This document shows, piece after piece, positions 28,501-37,513 of a stretch of DNA of 64,000 nucleotides. A model generated the notes under the pieces. The model made no database searches. It was given only the letters and a program-made list of their open reading frames with translations, and was not told the DNA's origin. The DNA lies in assembly GCA_018816735.1 (NCBI GenBank), contig JAHIVH010000066.1, positions 62,001-126,000 on the forward strand. The letters run 5' to 3'. The DNA is from Pseudomonadota bacterium. GTDB taxonomy: Bacteria; Desulfobacterota; Desulfobacteria; Desulfobacterales; JAHIVH01. The position numbers were made by a program, and so were the translations under genes. The stretch's first letter is position 1. Each line of letters begins with the position of its first letter.

Positions 28501-28825
28501 TGAGAACTCATCTGACTACTACCATGCCATAGGCCGCTACATATTGGGCAGCTTGTCGCAGCCTGAACTGCTGAATTTTATCAGGAATTCTAAGCAGCTT
28601 TGTGAATTCGCCTATTACATCGGTTTCTTCGAACGAATGAAGGGAAATTTCCCCGAAGCTGCCAACTGGTACCAAATTAGTCTTGAAACCGGACTTTCAA
28701 ACAATGGCGAGTATCATTGGGCATCGGATGAACTGTTCTGGTGGGCGCATATGGGCACAGCGAATCGTCATAAAATCGTGTCAGAGGATATCCGTGCTTA
28801 TCATGATACATTGTCAGGGGAATAG
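25595..28825 (+). CDS. Large membrane-anchored zinc-ribbon/TPR protein
   Basis: A 1076-residue protein. The N-terminus MKKCPRCDRPLLEKDTTGCSYC is a zinc ribbon (two CxxC pairs). A membrane helix (~35-58) follows, then a long alpha-helical part with many tetratricopeptide-like units, clearest at ~600-800 (for example AMACYDKAIKLAPSRHDLW, LAKTYEALGRLEDAKKIYKKAF). A cytoplasmic ribbon with a large periplasmic TPR scaffold is the expected topology. The role is unknown; protein-protein assembly at the envelope is an inference from the repeats. It sits alone between the DUF2238 relic and the sensor kinase. Confidence 0.72.
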   Translation: MKKCPRCDRPLLEKDTTGCSYCDFVFEQAPSKKNRPLTILLVSFASILLIAYLVAPGQVAYWVYHLIGGIKGVIENKVNENVMLKAESKDVYQAYLDRYTVKPDVELIKTFRIVIDLYRKYHNLPEEKTHLGIGDIRYDGETALIPVIKKGNVLATIQLSSDTGFEGALKALDQLFDIIDGKKSYGLIPSQRGTYWMGQYKAIMNQFHMVDSLPIVEGLSELERLWQKEGSDSRLLLAAARGYALLYMSLYPDLMKYARDFTSYALGFLALARHIDLGISSVREEAFIAMIMGYTAYAEALLKNSASESKEPTDEIVDAYMRKDFTALNALQGEGSRVLSYYFLTRLYREGGLYREAEDIAKDVLTRFSDHHPAAVEAIYSADLRIAQILTILYPMDILAHMEQNVSPETFTSRDAWMERAKAFAGDPSTGSGISFLQFENLVSAWQPFRGNEKYALFIDVERVKSVYRALYSGAAYLRFHMLFNRLSQMENAENYVQAISEGNDTFPLTMLMKAQLLNGLGDISQAETICEKIVRLPEINFLLAWKAFLCVDNHQTKLRLAPYVLKKLDSHPGTLSCMGNVCQWIYQFDRAETLYSRALKKDPFEFLNYHSLSQVTGSPKPVEDALKKFSYNFPFLEEAGDYYAKQGDIVSRYNAMACYDKAIKLAPSRHDLWKQKSRMLKELNRYDESISVLKEWIDKFGRKDLTTTTFKAELASRYLDIEKPDAALAVLSDEVDSYQGGFMMILAKTYEALGRLEDAKKIYKKAFDRYPTTNHILSGNAAFMWRCGAYDEAADYIAKGRKLNDQFSRWYFNDFMKVFASETVEKIMQALVPLVAKGAGVWERRALAFRFEKEKRPEIAYKVMTTLEPANPMQKFENTVNVYKIVRNWKGEDQARKVLTPYFSPQLNGPLSMILFKEGLFDLLLSGLKEPNGYQQPYREFMWLMKLMAWQANGKPEEYLPEFADHYNENSSDYYHAIGRYILGSLSQPELLNFIRNSKQLCEFAYYIGFFERMKGNFPEAANWYQISLETGLSNNGEYHWASDELFWWAHMGTANRHKIVSEDIRAYHDTLSGE

Positions 28826-29027
28826 ATTCCAAACCCCAATCTTGACAAACCGCCAAAAAAATTGACAACGTAAATGGCCTCCGGTATGTGTGACTATCTA
28901 TAGCCGTTTAATATCATTGCTATTTTATTATTTAAACGCTGGCATTGTTTTTGCCACTTCAGGTCGATCGGTATCCATTATTAACTGTTTTTGGATAAAC
29001 GCATAATTTCAATTCAGGGACGTCGGA

Positions 29028-32000
29028 ATGGTTTTCGCCAAACATTATAAAAGGCGGTTTGAGAAAATGAAGCAGATTATTCCCATCGTCATTTTATGGA
29101 TGTCTGTTTTTGGGATATACCCGTTAAATGCTGCGGATGAGGCTGTTGTGAAGATAGGTGTGCTCGCCAAGATGGGTGTCGATGCGTGTATGGACCAATG
29201 GCAGCCAACGGCTGAATATCTGGAGGGGCAGATTGATGGATTGGCATTTGAGATCGTTCCGTTGGCATATGACCGGATTTATGAAGCGGTTAAAAGTGGC
29301 TCTGTGGATTTCATTCTGGCAAATCCGTCGTTTTATGTCGAACTGGAGCGGTGGTATGGTGCCAACCGGATTGCCACATTGAAAAATCGGTGTTCCATGG
29401 GTGTTTGCAAGACGTATGGCGGCGTGATTTTTTGGCAGAAACACCGCACGGATATCGTTGGCTGGGCAGATTTAAGGGGAAAGCGATTTATGGCGGCCAA
29501 TGCATTTTCATTGGGGGGCTGGCGGATTGTCTGGCGCGAGTTTAAAGAGCGGGGCATTGATCCGTATCGTGATTTTTCCGAGCTGCGTTTTGGCCTCACC
29601 CATGAAGATGTCGTGAATGCTGTATCAAGCGGACAGGTCGATGCGGGAAGCGTCCGGACCGATATTCTGGAGCAGATGGCGTCCGAAGGTAAAATCCGGT
29701 TGGATGATTTTACAGTTCTCGGACAAGGCAAAAGCATTTCTGTAAATGCCTCCCTGCCGTTTCTCTGTTCAACGCGTCTTTATCCGGAATGGCCCATGGC
29801 CAAACTGCAATCCACGCCGGATGATCTGGCAGAAAAAGTGACCGTCGCCCTTCTTCAGATGAAACCGGATTCGCCTGCGGCCCTGGCTGCGAGCTGTGCA
29901 GGCTGGACGATTCCCTTGAACTATCAGCCGGTTCACGAATGTCTCCGGTTTTTGAAAGTGGGGCCGTACCAGGATTTGGGGAAAATTTCAGCACGGGATG
30001 TCATCCGGAGCTATTGGCGTTGGTTATTGGCGGTGGCTTTGGCCTGTATCGGTTCAATTGTGGTGGCAGTTGTTATTTTTCGGCTGAATGGCAAGATTCG
30101 GGATTCCCATGAACGGTTGAAAGATGAGATGGCAGAGCGCCGAAAGATTGACGAAGCTTTGAAACAGGCCAAGGAAATCGCCGAAGCCGCCACGCGTGCC
30201 AAAAGTGAATTTCTGGCCAACATGAGCCATGAAATCCGGACGCCGATGAACGGCGTGATCGCCGCCGCCGAACTGGTGATGAATGAAGATCTGCCGCCCA
30301 AAATCAAACGTTATCTGAAAATTATTCACACCAGTGCCCATTCCCTTCTGGGCCTGATAAACGATATCCTTGATTTTTCAAAAATCGAGGCCGGCAAAAT
30401 GAGCATTGATAACAAGCCATTCATGCTGGACGAAGTCCTTGACCGGGTCGTGAATCTGTTTTTTAACAGTGCATCGGAAAAAGGCATTGAACTTTTAGTG
30501 GACATCCATCCGGAGACCGTTCGCGCATTGGTCGGAGACCCCATGCGGTTGCAGCAGATTCTGACCAATCTGGTGGGCAATTCGGTCAAATTTACTGAAA
30601 ATAGCGGGTTTATTTTAATTTCCGTTAAAATGGCGGACGCTTCAGATGCTTTTGTAACGCTGCAATTTCAGGTAAAAGATACTGGGGTTGGCATTCCTGC
30701 ACCCTATATGGAGCGTCTGTTCCAGCCGTTTACCCAGGCGGATGCATCTGATACAAGGCGTTATGAGGGGACGGGACTGGGATTGAGTATTTGCAAGCGT
30801 CTGGTGGAGATGATGTCCGGACGAATTTGGGTGGAAAGTGCGGTTGGCCATGGCAGCACATTTTATTTTACGGTAAAAATAGAGCGTCAGCCACTGGATG
30901 CCGTAAGAAAATTCGATCCGCCGGATGAGATGCGGCGCCTCAGGGTTCTGGTTGTGGACGATTGCCATGAGAGTGTGCTGCTAGTCAGCCGGATGCTGGC
31001 GTCTTTTAATTTTGAAACGGAAACGGCTGCCTCAGGTGCGGAGGCCGTTGAAAAATTCAAGAAGAGTATCCAATGTGACCGGCCGATCGGCCTGGCCATC
31101 GTCGATTGGCGAATGCCGGAAATGGATGGATTTGAAACCGCCCGGCAAATCAAATCCAATTGTCGGGTCGATATCCCTGTGATCATGATGACAGCATTTG
31201 GAAAAGATGCGGAACGGGAAGCTGCCGAAAAAATTGGTATCTGCTGCTTTTTAACCAAACCGGTTTATCCGTCCACTTTGTACAACGCCATTATGGATGT
31301 CTTTGGAAAGAAGGGTGAAACCCATCGTTTGGTTTCAGAGTCGATTGATACAGATGCAACTGTATATAAAAAACGGCTGCAGGGTTTTCGAATCCTGGTT
31401 GTGGAAGACAATCCAACCAATAGTGAGATTGCCGTAGCTATCCTTGAAAGTGCAGGTATTTCGGCAGATACGGCTGAGAACGGGCGAGTGGCCCTGGAAA
31501 AGGTTCATGCCCAGGCGTATGATGCGGTGCTGATGGATATTCAAATGCCTGAGATGAATGGCTATGAGGCCACCAAACAGATTCGAAAGGATCCCCGGAT
31601 GCATGCGCTTCCGATTATTGCCATGACGGCGCATGCCATGCATGGGGATGAAAAAAAATGCATCCAGGCCGGAATGGATGGCTATATTTCAAAGCCGGTT
31701 CGTCAGTTGCGCTTGTTTCAGTTGTTGTGGCGGCTTTTGAAAAACAGACGACCGGTTTTTTCTCCCATGACCTCTGAAAATGATCGCCATCCAGTCGAAA
31801 AAGAGATAGCCTTGCCAGATGAGGTAGACGGTATCCGTATTCGGGAAAGTCTTGTCGCTACCCAGCTGGAACCATTTGTCTATCTGAAAATATTAAAAGG
31901 ATTTTTTACAAATCATCAAAACGCGGAAAAAGAAATCAACGCTGCCCTGGCAGAAAATGATAATGAACGACTGACCTTTCTGGCGCATACCTTAAAAGGC

Positions 32001-32441
32001 GGGGCCGCAAATATCGGGGCTGTTGCGGTGATGTCTGCAGCAGGGGACCTGGAAAAAAGATTGGATAATCACCCTCAGGCCTCTGAGATTCAGGCTTTGT
32101 GCGATCGTTTGTGTGCGGCCCTGAATACAGCGTTGAAATCGATTGAGCAATTGACCGCTCCTGAAACAGATGTCGATGGACCATTATCCGGGACACAACC
32201 TTATCTTGATAATGTGAAATTACCGGTACCTGTTCTTGAACGATTGATCGAGGCCCTGGAACGGTCAGATCCGCAAATGAGCCGGGAAGTACTAAAGGAA
32301 CTGGAAACCATGATGGACAGGGGTACATTCCACAAGCTTGAACAATTGATTGAAAATTATGATTATGAAGAGGCTGCGGCACTTGTCATGGGGATGGTTC
32401 ACAGCGATGCCCGGCAGGAAAAAAGGAGGGAACTCAGGTAA
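29028..32441 (+). CDS. Hybrid histidine kinase with PhnD-type periplasmic sensor
   Basis: A 1137-residue multidomain sensor. A signal peptide (about residues 14-36) leads into a PhnD-like phosphonate/phosphite substrate-binding domain (~38-310: VKIGVLAKMG, DFILANPSFYVE). A membrane helix (~330-352) is followed by HisKA with His401 in NMSHEIRTP, HATPase (N-box LTNLVGNSVKFT, DTGVGIP, GTGLGLSI), receiver 1 (Asp693 in VDWRMPEMDG), receiver 2 (Asp837 in MDIQMPEMNG) and an HPt domain (His987 in AHTLKGGAANIG). This gives a full phosphorelay on one chain. An ATG at 29067 would give a more usual signal peptide. The response regulator gene overlaps the stop by one base and is its obvious partner. Confidence 0.9.
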   Translation: MVFAKHYKRRFEKMKQIIPIVILWMSVFGIYPLNAADEAVVKIGVLAKMGVDACMDQWQPTAEYLEGQIDGLAFEIVPLAYDRIYEAVKSGSVDFILANPSFYVELERWYGANRIATLKNRCSMGVCKTYGGVIFWQKHRTDIVGWADLRGKRFMAANAFSLGGWRIVWREFKERGIDPYRDFSELRFGLTHEDVVNAVSSGQVDAGSVRTDILEQMASEGKIRLDDFTVLGQGKSISVNASLPFLCSTRLYPEWPMAKLQSTPDDLAEKVTVALLQMKPDSPAALAASCAGWTIPLNYQPVHECLRFLKVGPYQDLGKISARDVIRSYWRWLLAVALACIGSIVVAVVIFRLNGKIRDSHERLKDEMAERRKIDEALKQAKEIAEAATRAKSEFLANMSHEIRTPMNGVIAAAELVMNEDLPPKIKRYLKIIHTSAHSLLGLINDILDFSKIEAGKMSIDNKPFMLDEVLDRVVNLFFNSASEKGIELLVDIHPETVRALVGDPMRLQQILTNLVGNSVKFTENSGFILISVKMADASDAFVTLQFQVKDTGVGIPAPYMERLFQPFTQADASDTRRYEGTGLGLSICKRLVEMMSGRIWVESAVGHGSTFYFTVKIERQPLDAVRKFDPPDEMRRLRVLVVDDCHESVLLVSRMLASFNFETETAASGAEAVEKFKKSIQCDRPIGLAIVDWRMPEMDGFETARQIKSNCRVDIPVIMMTAFGKDAEREAAEKIGICCFLTKPVYPSTLYNAIMDVFGKKGETHRLVSESIDTDATVYKKRLQGFRILVVEDNPTNSEIAVAILESAGISADTAENGRVALEKVHAQAYDAVLMDIQMPEMNGYEATKQIRKDPRMHALPIIAMTAHAMHGDEKKCIQAGMDGYISKPVRQLRLFQLLWRLLKNRRPVFSPMTSENDRHPVEKEIALPDEVDGIRIRESLVATQLEPFVYLKILKGFFTNHQNAEKEINAALAENDNERLTFLAHTLKGGAANIGAVAVMSAAGDLEKRLDNHPQASEIQALCDRLCAALNTALKSIEQLTAPETDVDGPLSGTQPYLDNVKLPVPVLERLIEALERSDPQMSREVLKELETMMDRGTFHKLEQLIENYDYEEAAALVMGMVHSDARQEKRRELR

Positions 32442-33463
32442 TGACGGATAGTCCATTGGTATTGATTGTTGATGACAGCCCGACCAATCTCGATGTTCTG
32501 GTCCATACCCTCGAACGGGATTATCGTTTGGGGATCGCCAAAAGCGGACAAAAAGCATTGAATTATGTTCGCCGGGAAATGCCTGATTTGATACTTCTAG
32601 ATATCATGATGCCGGAAATGAACGGATTTGAGGTATGCGAGCGTCTGAAAGCGGAACCTGCATTTCAAAAGATTCCCGTTATTTTTATCACTGCCCTGGA
32701 TGACATTGAGCGGAAAACCAGGGGGTTTGAAATCGGTGCTGTTGATTATATCACCAAACCGTTCATCGCTGAGGAAGTTCGTGCCCGCGTACGGACTCAT
32801 CTGGCATTGAAGTCCTCCCAGGAGAAACTGGTCGCCCAAAATGCGATTCTTTCAGAAACCGTGGCCCAGAGGACTGCTGAACTTCAAGAGATGCTGCAGG
32901 CAGCGATTTCCGTCATCACGCTGATGGCTGAGATCAGAGATCCTTATACCGCCGGTCATCAACAACGCGTGGCTGCGTTGTCAATCGCCATTGCAAAGCG
33001 AATGGCTTTGCCGCCTGACACGGTCCGTGCCATCGAACTTGCGGGCATTTTGCACGATATCGGAAAAATTCGAATTCCTATCGCTGTGATCAATCGTCCG
33101 GGTGATCTCCTGGAAACCGAGAAGGAACTGTTGAAGGTCCACCCGAAAATCGGATATGATTTGCTAAAAACCATTCCTTTTCCCCTGCCGGTTGCCGACA
33201 TCGTCTTCCAGCATCATGAGCGGATGGACGGGTCCGGCTATCCTCAGGGGCTTAAAGGTGATGCCATCATGCTCGAGGCAAGAATACTTGCCGTGGCAGA
33301 CGTAACCGAAGCCCAAAGTTCTTTCCGCCCCTATCGACCGGCCCTTGGGCTGGATGCAGCCCTTGCCGAAATAGCGGCACACAGTGGCAAATTATACGAT
33401 GCCCAGGTCGTCACCGTCTGCAATGCTGTTTTTCGGGAAGATGGGTTCAGCTTCGAATTTTAA
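32441..33463 (+). CDS. Response regulator with HD-GYP phosphodiesterase domain
   Basis: A 340-residue protein. The N-terminal receiver has VDD near the start and Asp54 in LLDIMMPEMNG. A coiled linker (~120-155) follows, then an HD-GYP domain with the catalytic HD in ILHDIGKI, HHERMDGSGYPQGL (the GYP motif) and VADVTEAQSSFRPYRPALG. It should degrade c-di-GMP when phosphorylated through the HPt of the kinase encoded just upstream. The VADVxDAMTS stretch typical of the family reads VADVTEAQSS, a modest deviation. The stop and start codons of the pair overlap, indicating coupled translation. Confidence 0.9.
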   Translation: MTDSPLVLIVDDSPTNLDVLVHTLERDYRLGIAKSGQKALNYVRREMPDLILLDIMMPEMNGFEVCERLKAEPAFQKIPVIFITALDDIERKTRGFEIGAVDYITKPFIAEEVRARVRTHLALKSSQEKLVAQNAILSETVAQRTAELQEMLQAAISVITLMAEIRDPYTAGHQQRVAALSIAIAKRMALPPDTVRAIELAGILHDIGKIRIPIAVINRPGDLLETEKELLKVHPKIGYDLLKTIPFPLPVADIVFQHHERMDGSGYPQGLKGDAIMLEARILAVADVTEAQSSFRPYRPALGLDAALAEIAAHSGKLYDAQVVTVCNAVFREDGFSFEF

Positions 33464-33686
33464 TGCCTTGCATCAATGAAAACATGATCTTTATATTTTT
33501 TTTACATACTCAATATCACCTGTTTTAATTCACAATTCACATCTATTCCTTTGATTCGTTTGAATACCGGATATCAGTTGCCCGTCACTTAAAGACAAAT
33601 AATACATGTACATATGTCCCCCAATACCATGTGGTGCTGAAATGTCAATTCAGCGGGTGGGGTAAAAGTGTCCTCTGAAAAAATAA

Positions 33687-33738
33687 TTGACAATCGTTTG
33701 TTAACAATATACTGTAGACATATAACAATCGTTTTAAC
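33687..33738 (+). promoter_or_regulatory. Promoter/operator region of the acyl-CoA dehydrogenase operon
   Basis: The sequence holds TTGACA (33687-33692) with TATACT at 33708-33713, or TTGTTA (33698-33703) with TATAAC at 33721-33726 (17-base spacer). ACAATCGTTT occurs twice, at 33690-33699 and 33725-33734, each followed by a TTAACA-like tail. TTGTTAACAA (33698-33707) is an exact palindrome. The right-hand copy, ATAACAATCGTT, matches 11 of 12 bases of one arm of the tetR operator at 44293-44316. The rest of 33464-33771 shows nothing else. Confidence 0.5.
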
Positions 33739-33771
33739 AAAATGATGGGTTTTGAATCTTCCGGAGGGCAC

Positions 33772-35013
33772 ATGAAAAAGGACATCAATCAGTTGTTTGT
33801 TTATCCAAAATCCTGGGTAAGCACCGAAACCAAAGAAATTGCAGCTTCTGTACGCCAGTGGGCGAATAAAGAGGTTATTGCAAAACGCATAGATTATCAG
33901 GAAGACTATAAAAAACTGTTTTCCGAGGCGCGAAAAAAACTGGCCTTTGATATCGGATGCCAGGGTCTGATGCTGCCTGAGGATTCTGGAGGGTTCGGAT
34001 TTAACAGGCTTACAGATGCGCCTTTGTTGATTTCCATTTTAAAGGAAATCAGCCGGGCAGATGCGGGTATCGGATTTGTTCATGCCCTGGAGTATACCGT
34101 GTTTTCTATCTTTGCCATTGAGCCGGTCATGAATCCGGAATTGTGCGGAAAACTGGCGCCTTTATTTTGCAGCAAGACCCTCAAGACCGTTTCCCTCATA
34201 CTTCCCGGTTTTGGAAAAAAAGGCATCGATGATCCGCTTTTTGAAGGCCGATCCGTCAGGGCGCGTATTCAAACGGCTGATGAAAAATGTATGCTTTCAG
34301 GAAGGGATTTAAGGCCCATCGGATGTGGTGCGGATGCAGCTCTTTTTTGTGTCATTTGTTCGGATGCAAATGAACAACCCTGTGTCGCGCTGGTACCGGG
34401 TGACTCGGCAGGAATCACGCGGCATGAAACAATCAGGAAAACAGGCCTGGATGGATGTGATAATGCGGATATCGATTTTGAAAATGTACAGCTCCCAAAG
34501 GAGAATGTCATCACAAGGAATCGGGCGGCCTATGAACTATATGCCTGGCTGAATTTACTTCTTGCAGGTGTCAGTGTGGGGGCTTGCATGGGAATCCTTG
34601 AGATCGTCAGTGCGTGGTCCGGAAAAAGAATCATAAAGGGAAAAAACCTTCTTAAAGACAACCCGTTATGTGCGGCCGTTCTTGCGGACGTGTATGAGGA
34701 GATCGCAATAGCCTGGCTACTGACACACAATCTCGCAAACAGTTTTGCAAATCCCGGTGAGTGGGGAAATAGCAGCAGTCCATTGATCTTCAGTGTATCA
34801 CAGATGCTTGGACGTAGAGTTCAGGAAAGCGCTATCAGGGCGATCAACAGAACCATGGAACTGATGGCCTCCGAAGGATATGCCACAGAGGGCGGTGTTG
34901 AAAAAATGTGGCGCGATGTGAAAACGATCCAGAGCTGTCTTTGCGGACCAGGGGGAGAGGTGCCCACGAAGCTCGATGTGGCAAAATGTATTTTTGATAG
35001 TCAGACCATTTGA
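33772..35013 (+). CDS. Divergent acyl-CoA dehydrogenase-like subunit
   Basis: A 413-residue acyl-CoA dehydrogenase homologue. The N-terminal helical part (MLPEDSGGFGFNRLTDAPLL, EISRADAGIGFVHALE) and C-terminal helices (MELMASEGYATEGGVEKMWRDVKTIQ) fit the family. However, the TEPxxGSD flavin/substrate motif of the middle domain is missing: LILPGFGKKGIDDPL stands there. The YEGT-type catalytic Glu is also not found after RDVKTIQ (SCLCG). It is probably the non-catalytic or half-site subunit of a heteromer with the next protein. The ATG at 33772 follows GGAGG; an upstream ATG at 33742 is less likely. Confidence 0.8.
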   Translation: MKKDINQLFVYPKSWVSTETKEIAASVRQWANKEVIAKRIDYQEDYKKLFSEARKKLAFDIGCQGLMLPEDSGGFGFNRLTDAPLLISILKEISRADAGIGFVHALEYTVFSIFAIEPVMNPELCGKLAPLFCSKTLKTVSLILPGFGKKGIDDPLFEGRSVRARIQTADEKCMLSGRDLRPIGCGADAALFCVICSDANEQPCVALVPGDSAGITRHETIRKTGLDGCDNADIDFENVQLPKENVITRNRAAYELYAWLNLLLAGVSVGACMGILEIVSAWSGKRIIKGKNLLKDNPLCAAVLADVYEEIAIAWLLTHNLANSFANPGEWGNSSSPLIFSVSQMLGRRVQESAIRAINRTMELMASEGYATEGGVEKMWRDVKTIQSCLCGPGGEVPTKLDVAKCIFDSQTI

Positions 35014-35072
35014 CATGCGATGTCTTTTATCATTTAAGACAGACCGGCTGATGATATAAAAGGGAGGAGACA

Positions 35073-36347
35073 ATGAAATCATTTGATGAATTTTCAAGGC
35101 CGTTGGACCGGATATCACCCATGGAAAAACCGTTTCGAGCAGTTATCAGAAATTGGGTTGAAGAAGAGGTGATGCCTTACAGGAGAGAATATGACGAGGA
35201 CTGGAAAGAACACAGGTTTATCGAACCTGCAATGGAAAAGTTGTGTGTCGGCCTGGGTATTCAGAAATGCCTTTTCCCGAAGGCGTTCGGTGGTTGGGGA
35301 CTGGGAGAATCGGATTCTCTCGCAGCACTCACCTATGCCCTGTGTGAAGAGATGGCACGTGGCGACAGTGCCCTATCTTTAGCAAATCTCGCCTCTCTCT
35401 GGTCGCTGACCACCTTTCTGGTAAAGCCCAACATCAACAGGCGTCTTGCAAAAGAAATTGCCCCCATGTTTTGCGATACGGACAAATTATGTATCTGCTG
35501 TCAGGCGATGACTGAACCGCAAGGGGGGGCTGATATCGAAAATATGGGGCTTCTGAAAGGCAGAACTCTCAGAACCACGGCCAGACTTGAAGGGGATGTC
35601 TGGGTGATCAACGGGCATAAACTCTGGCCGACCAATTCAGGAGGGACTGCCAATCTGTTTGGTGTGCCCTGTACCACAAACCCGGGCTCAAGTGATCCGG
35701 ATGATTTTGCATACATGATGGTGCCTGCCCATTTCAAAGGTGTCACTCAGAGTGAACCGTATCATAAAGCGGGCATGGCTGCAGATAAAAACGGAGAAAT
35801 CTGGTTTGACAATGTTCGCGTGCCTTCCTGGTATCGTATTCATGGACCTGGAAAGGATGCGGACGTATTCAAACAGCTTATTTCTTTTGGTTTGTTGGGA
35901 AGTGTCGGATTCGCCATGGGAGCGATGATCAATGTCTATGAAATTCTATATGATTTTGTTTCGGGAAATACTTATGCAAACAAGCCGCTCAAGGAAAATG
36001 ATGCTATAGCGGGCGTGATCGGAAGGATAGCCGGCGATATTGATATTTCAAGAATTCTTTCCTATGAACTGGTGAGAATGATAGACAGTCGTGAAAAACC
36101 GTTCGGAAATCCGCTCAGTTCGGAAGAGACCATTGCAAAAGCACGAAACATCAAGGACTTTGTGTCCGACAGAACAGTAGAAAATATCGGCAAGGCCATG
36201 GATGTCATGGGCGTATATGGCAGTGACAGAATAATGGATGTGGAAAAACATTATCGGGATGTAAAAATGATACAGCTCTGGCTGGGCGGAAAACAATTAT
36301 GCCAGGCAGAAGCAGCCAGGTATTTTTTTAATTGTGAAACCCTATAG
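35073..36347 (+). CDS. Acyl-CoA dehydrogenase
   Basis: A 424-residue flavoprotein of the acyl-CoA dehydrogenase family. FPKAFGGWGLGESDSL, CQAMTEPQGGADIENMG (the TEPxxGSD-like loop) and VINGHKLWPTNSGGTANL are canonical, as is the C-terminal MDVMGVYGSDRIMDVEKHYRDVKMIQ. The usual catalytic Glu of IYEGT is replaced: WLGGKQ follows RDVKMIQ. The base may therefore sit elsewhere, as in isovaleryl- or long-chain-type enzymes. It should oxidise an acyl-CoA to the enoyl-CoA. It follows the divergent paralogue by 59 bases with GGGAGGAG as ribosome-binding site; an obligate pair is likely. Confidence 0.87.
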   Translation: MKSFDEFSRPLDRISPMEKPFRAVIRNWVEEEVMPYRREYDEDWKEHRFIEPAMEKLCVGLGIQKCLFPKAFGGWGLGESDSLAALTYALCEEMARGDSALSLANLASLWSLTTFLVKPNINRRLAKEIAPMFCDTDKLCICCQAMTEPQGGADIENMGLLKGRTLRTTARLEGDVWVINGHKLWPTNSGGTANLFGVPCTTNPGSSDPDDFAYMMVPAHFKGVTQSEPYHKAGMAADKNGEIWFDNVRVPSWYRIHGPGKDADVFKQLISFGLLGSVGFAMGAMINVYEILYDFVSGNTYANKPLKENDAIAGVIGRIAGDIDISRILSYELVRMIDSREKPFGNPLSSEETIAKARNIKDFVSDRTVENIGKAMDVMGVYGSDRIMDVEKHYRDVKMIQLWLGGKQLCQAEAARYFFNCETL

Positions 36348-36361
36348 GGAGAGAGGATGGT

Positions 36362-37513
36362 ATGTCTTCCAATGCAGATAAAGGTGTGATTGATGCTGTA
36401 GACAGAATTCTGGGGCAGCTTTTGAAAAAACCGGTTTTCAAAAGCAGTATTCGGACAGTCCTTAATAATATCGACCCGGATTCCTCAAAAAGGCTGGCCA
36501 GAACGATTCTGTGGGAGGATATGGAAGTCACGATGGCATTTGTGGCGGCCATTCCCTCTCTTGCCAATGCCCTGATTCTGTTTGGCGATGAAGTGCTTGT
36601 CCAGGTCAATGAAAAATTTCCACAGGCGCTTTTAAATGGATATATGGAGGAGATCGCCGATAATATCGATATGGATACGATAGGGCGGATCAAACAGAAT
36701 GCTTCCCGGTTGTTTGATGAACTTTCTGTTGTCCTTGAGAAATCAATTTCCGGAAAAACGGATACAATCCGTCCTGAAAAGGGTGAAATGTTTTCAACAG
36801 GCGGCAAGAAAGACCGTTTGACAGATGATGACAAGGATATGGATGATGAAGCAAAATCGAAAACCAGCATCACACAGGAAGTCCTTAAAACGGGATTTCT
36901 GAAGGATATCTTGCGGGAATGTTTAAACGCGATTGATCCCCAAAACGGGGCCGCATTCGTGCAGTCTGTTCTGTGGCAGGATATGGATGTTCCGTTTTCA
37001 GTTTTGGCGGCACTGCCGGTTGTGGTTAATTGGTATATCAATGCCATTGATGAGATCGGCATTCAGCTGATTGAAAAAATTCCCCCCCGGCTTTTAAAAG
37101 AGTATGTGGAGAAAATCCTGACAGAGATGGATACTGAAACAGCGAAACATTCTCTTGTTAATTTCAAAAAAATGATTGAAGGCGTGATCGCTGACATGCC
37201 TGAATTTGAATCCAACGTATTTGACTTTGTCAAAGGCCCGATGCCTGCAACGGTTTTTTCAAGCGCGATCAACGGATCAATAAATTTTATCAATAAAATC
37301 GAAACAAAGAATCCTGGCACTGTATCCATGATATTAACAGACGTAATATCAAAAATTGATAAGAACGGGTTCAATCGGGCTGCAGAACATGCCACCCATG
37401 CCCTACTCGACCAGAACCCGCCCTTCTTTTCAATACTCTTCAGGCTGATAAAAGTGAAAATCAAACGGAAGTTCATGAACAACCACATAAACAAACACAA
37501 AGGAGCACGATGA
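36362..37513 (+). CDS. Unknown protein with internal two-fold duplication, acyl-CoA dehydrogenase operon
   Basis: A 383-residue protein I do not recognise. Residues ~1-135 and ~175-320 are related: LARTILWEDMEVTMAFVAAI...LLNGYMEEIADNIDMDT against FVQSVLWQDMDVPFSVLAAL...LLKEYVEKILTEMDTET. A charged linker (KDRLTDDDKDMDDEAK) joins the halves, and the C-terminus is very basic. It is mostly alpha-helical with moderately hydrophobic helices and no signal peptide, so membrane association or lipid binding is possible. It starts 15 bases after the acyl-CoA dehydrogenase and overlaps the next gene, so it is part of that operon. Confidence 0.7.
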   Translation: MSSNADKGVIDAVDRILGQLLKKPVFKSSIRTVLNNIDPDSSKRLARTILWEDMEVTMAFVAAIPSLANALILFGDEVLVQVNEKFPQALLNGYMEEIADNIDMDTIGRIKQNASRLFDELSVVLEKSISGKTDTIRPEKGEMFSTGGKKDRLTDDDKDMDDEAKSKTSITQEVLKTGFLKDILRECLNAIDPQNGAAFVQSVLWQDMDVPFSVLAALPVVVNWYINAIDEIGIQLIEKIPPRLLKEYVEKILTEMDTETAKHSLVNFKKMIEGVIADMPEFESNVFDFVKGPMPATVFSSAINGSINFINKIETKNPGTVSMILTDVISKIDKNGFNRAAEHATHALLDQNPPFFSILFRLIKVKIKRKFMNNHINKHKGAR

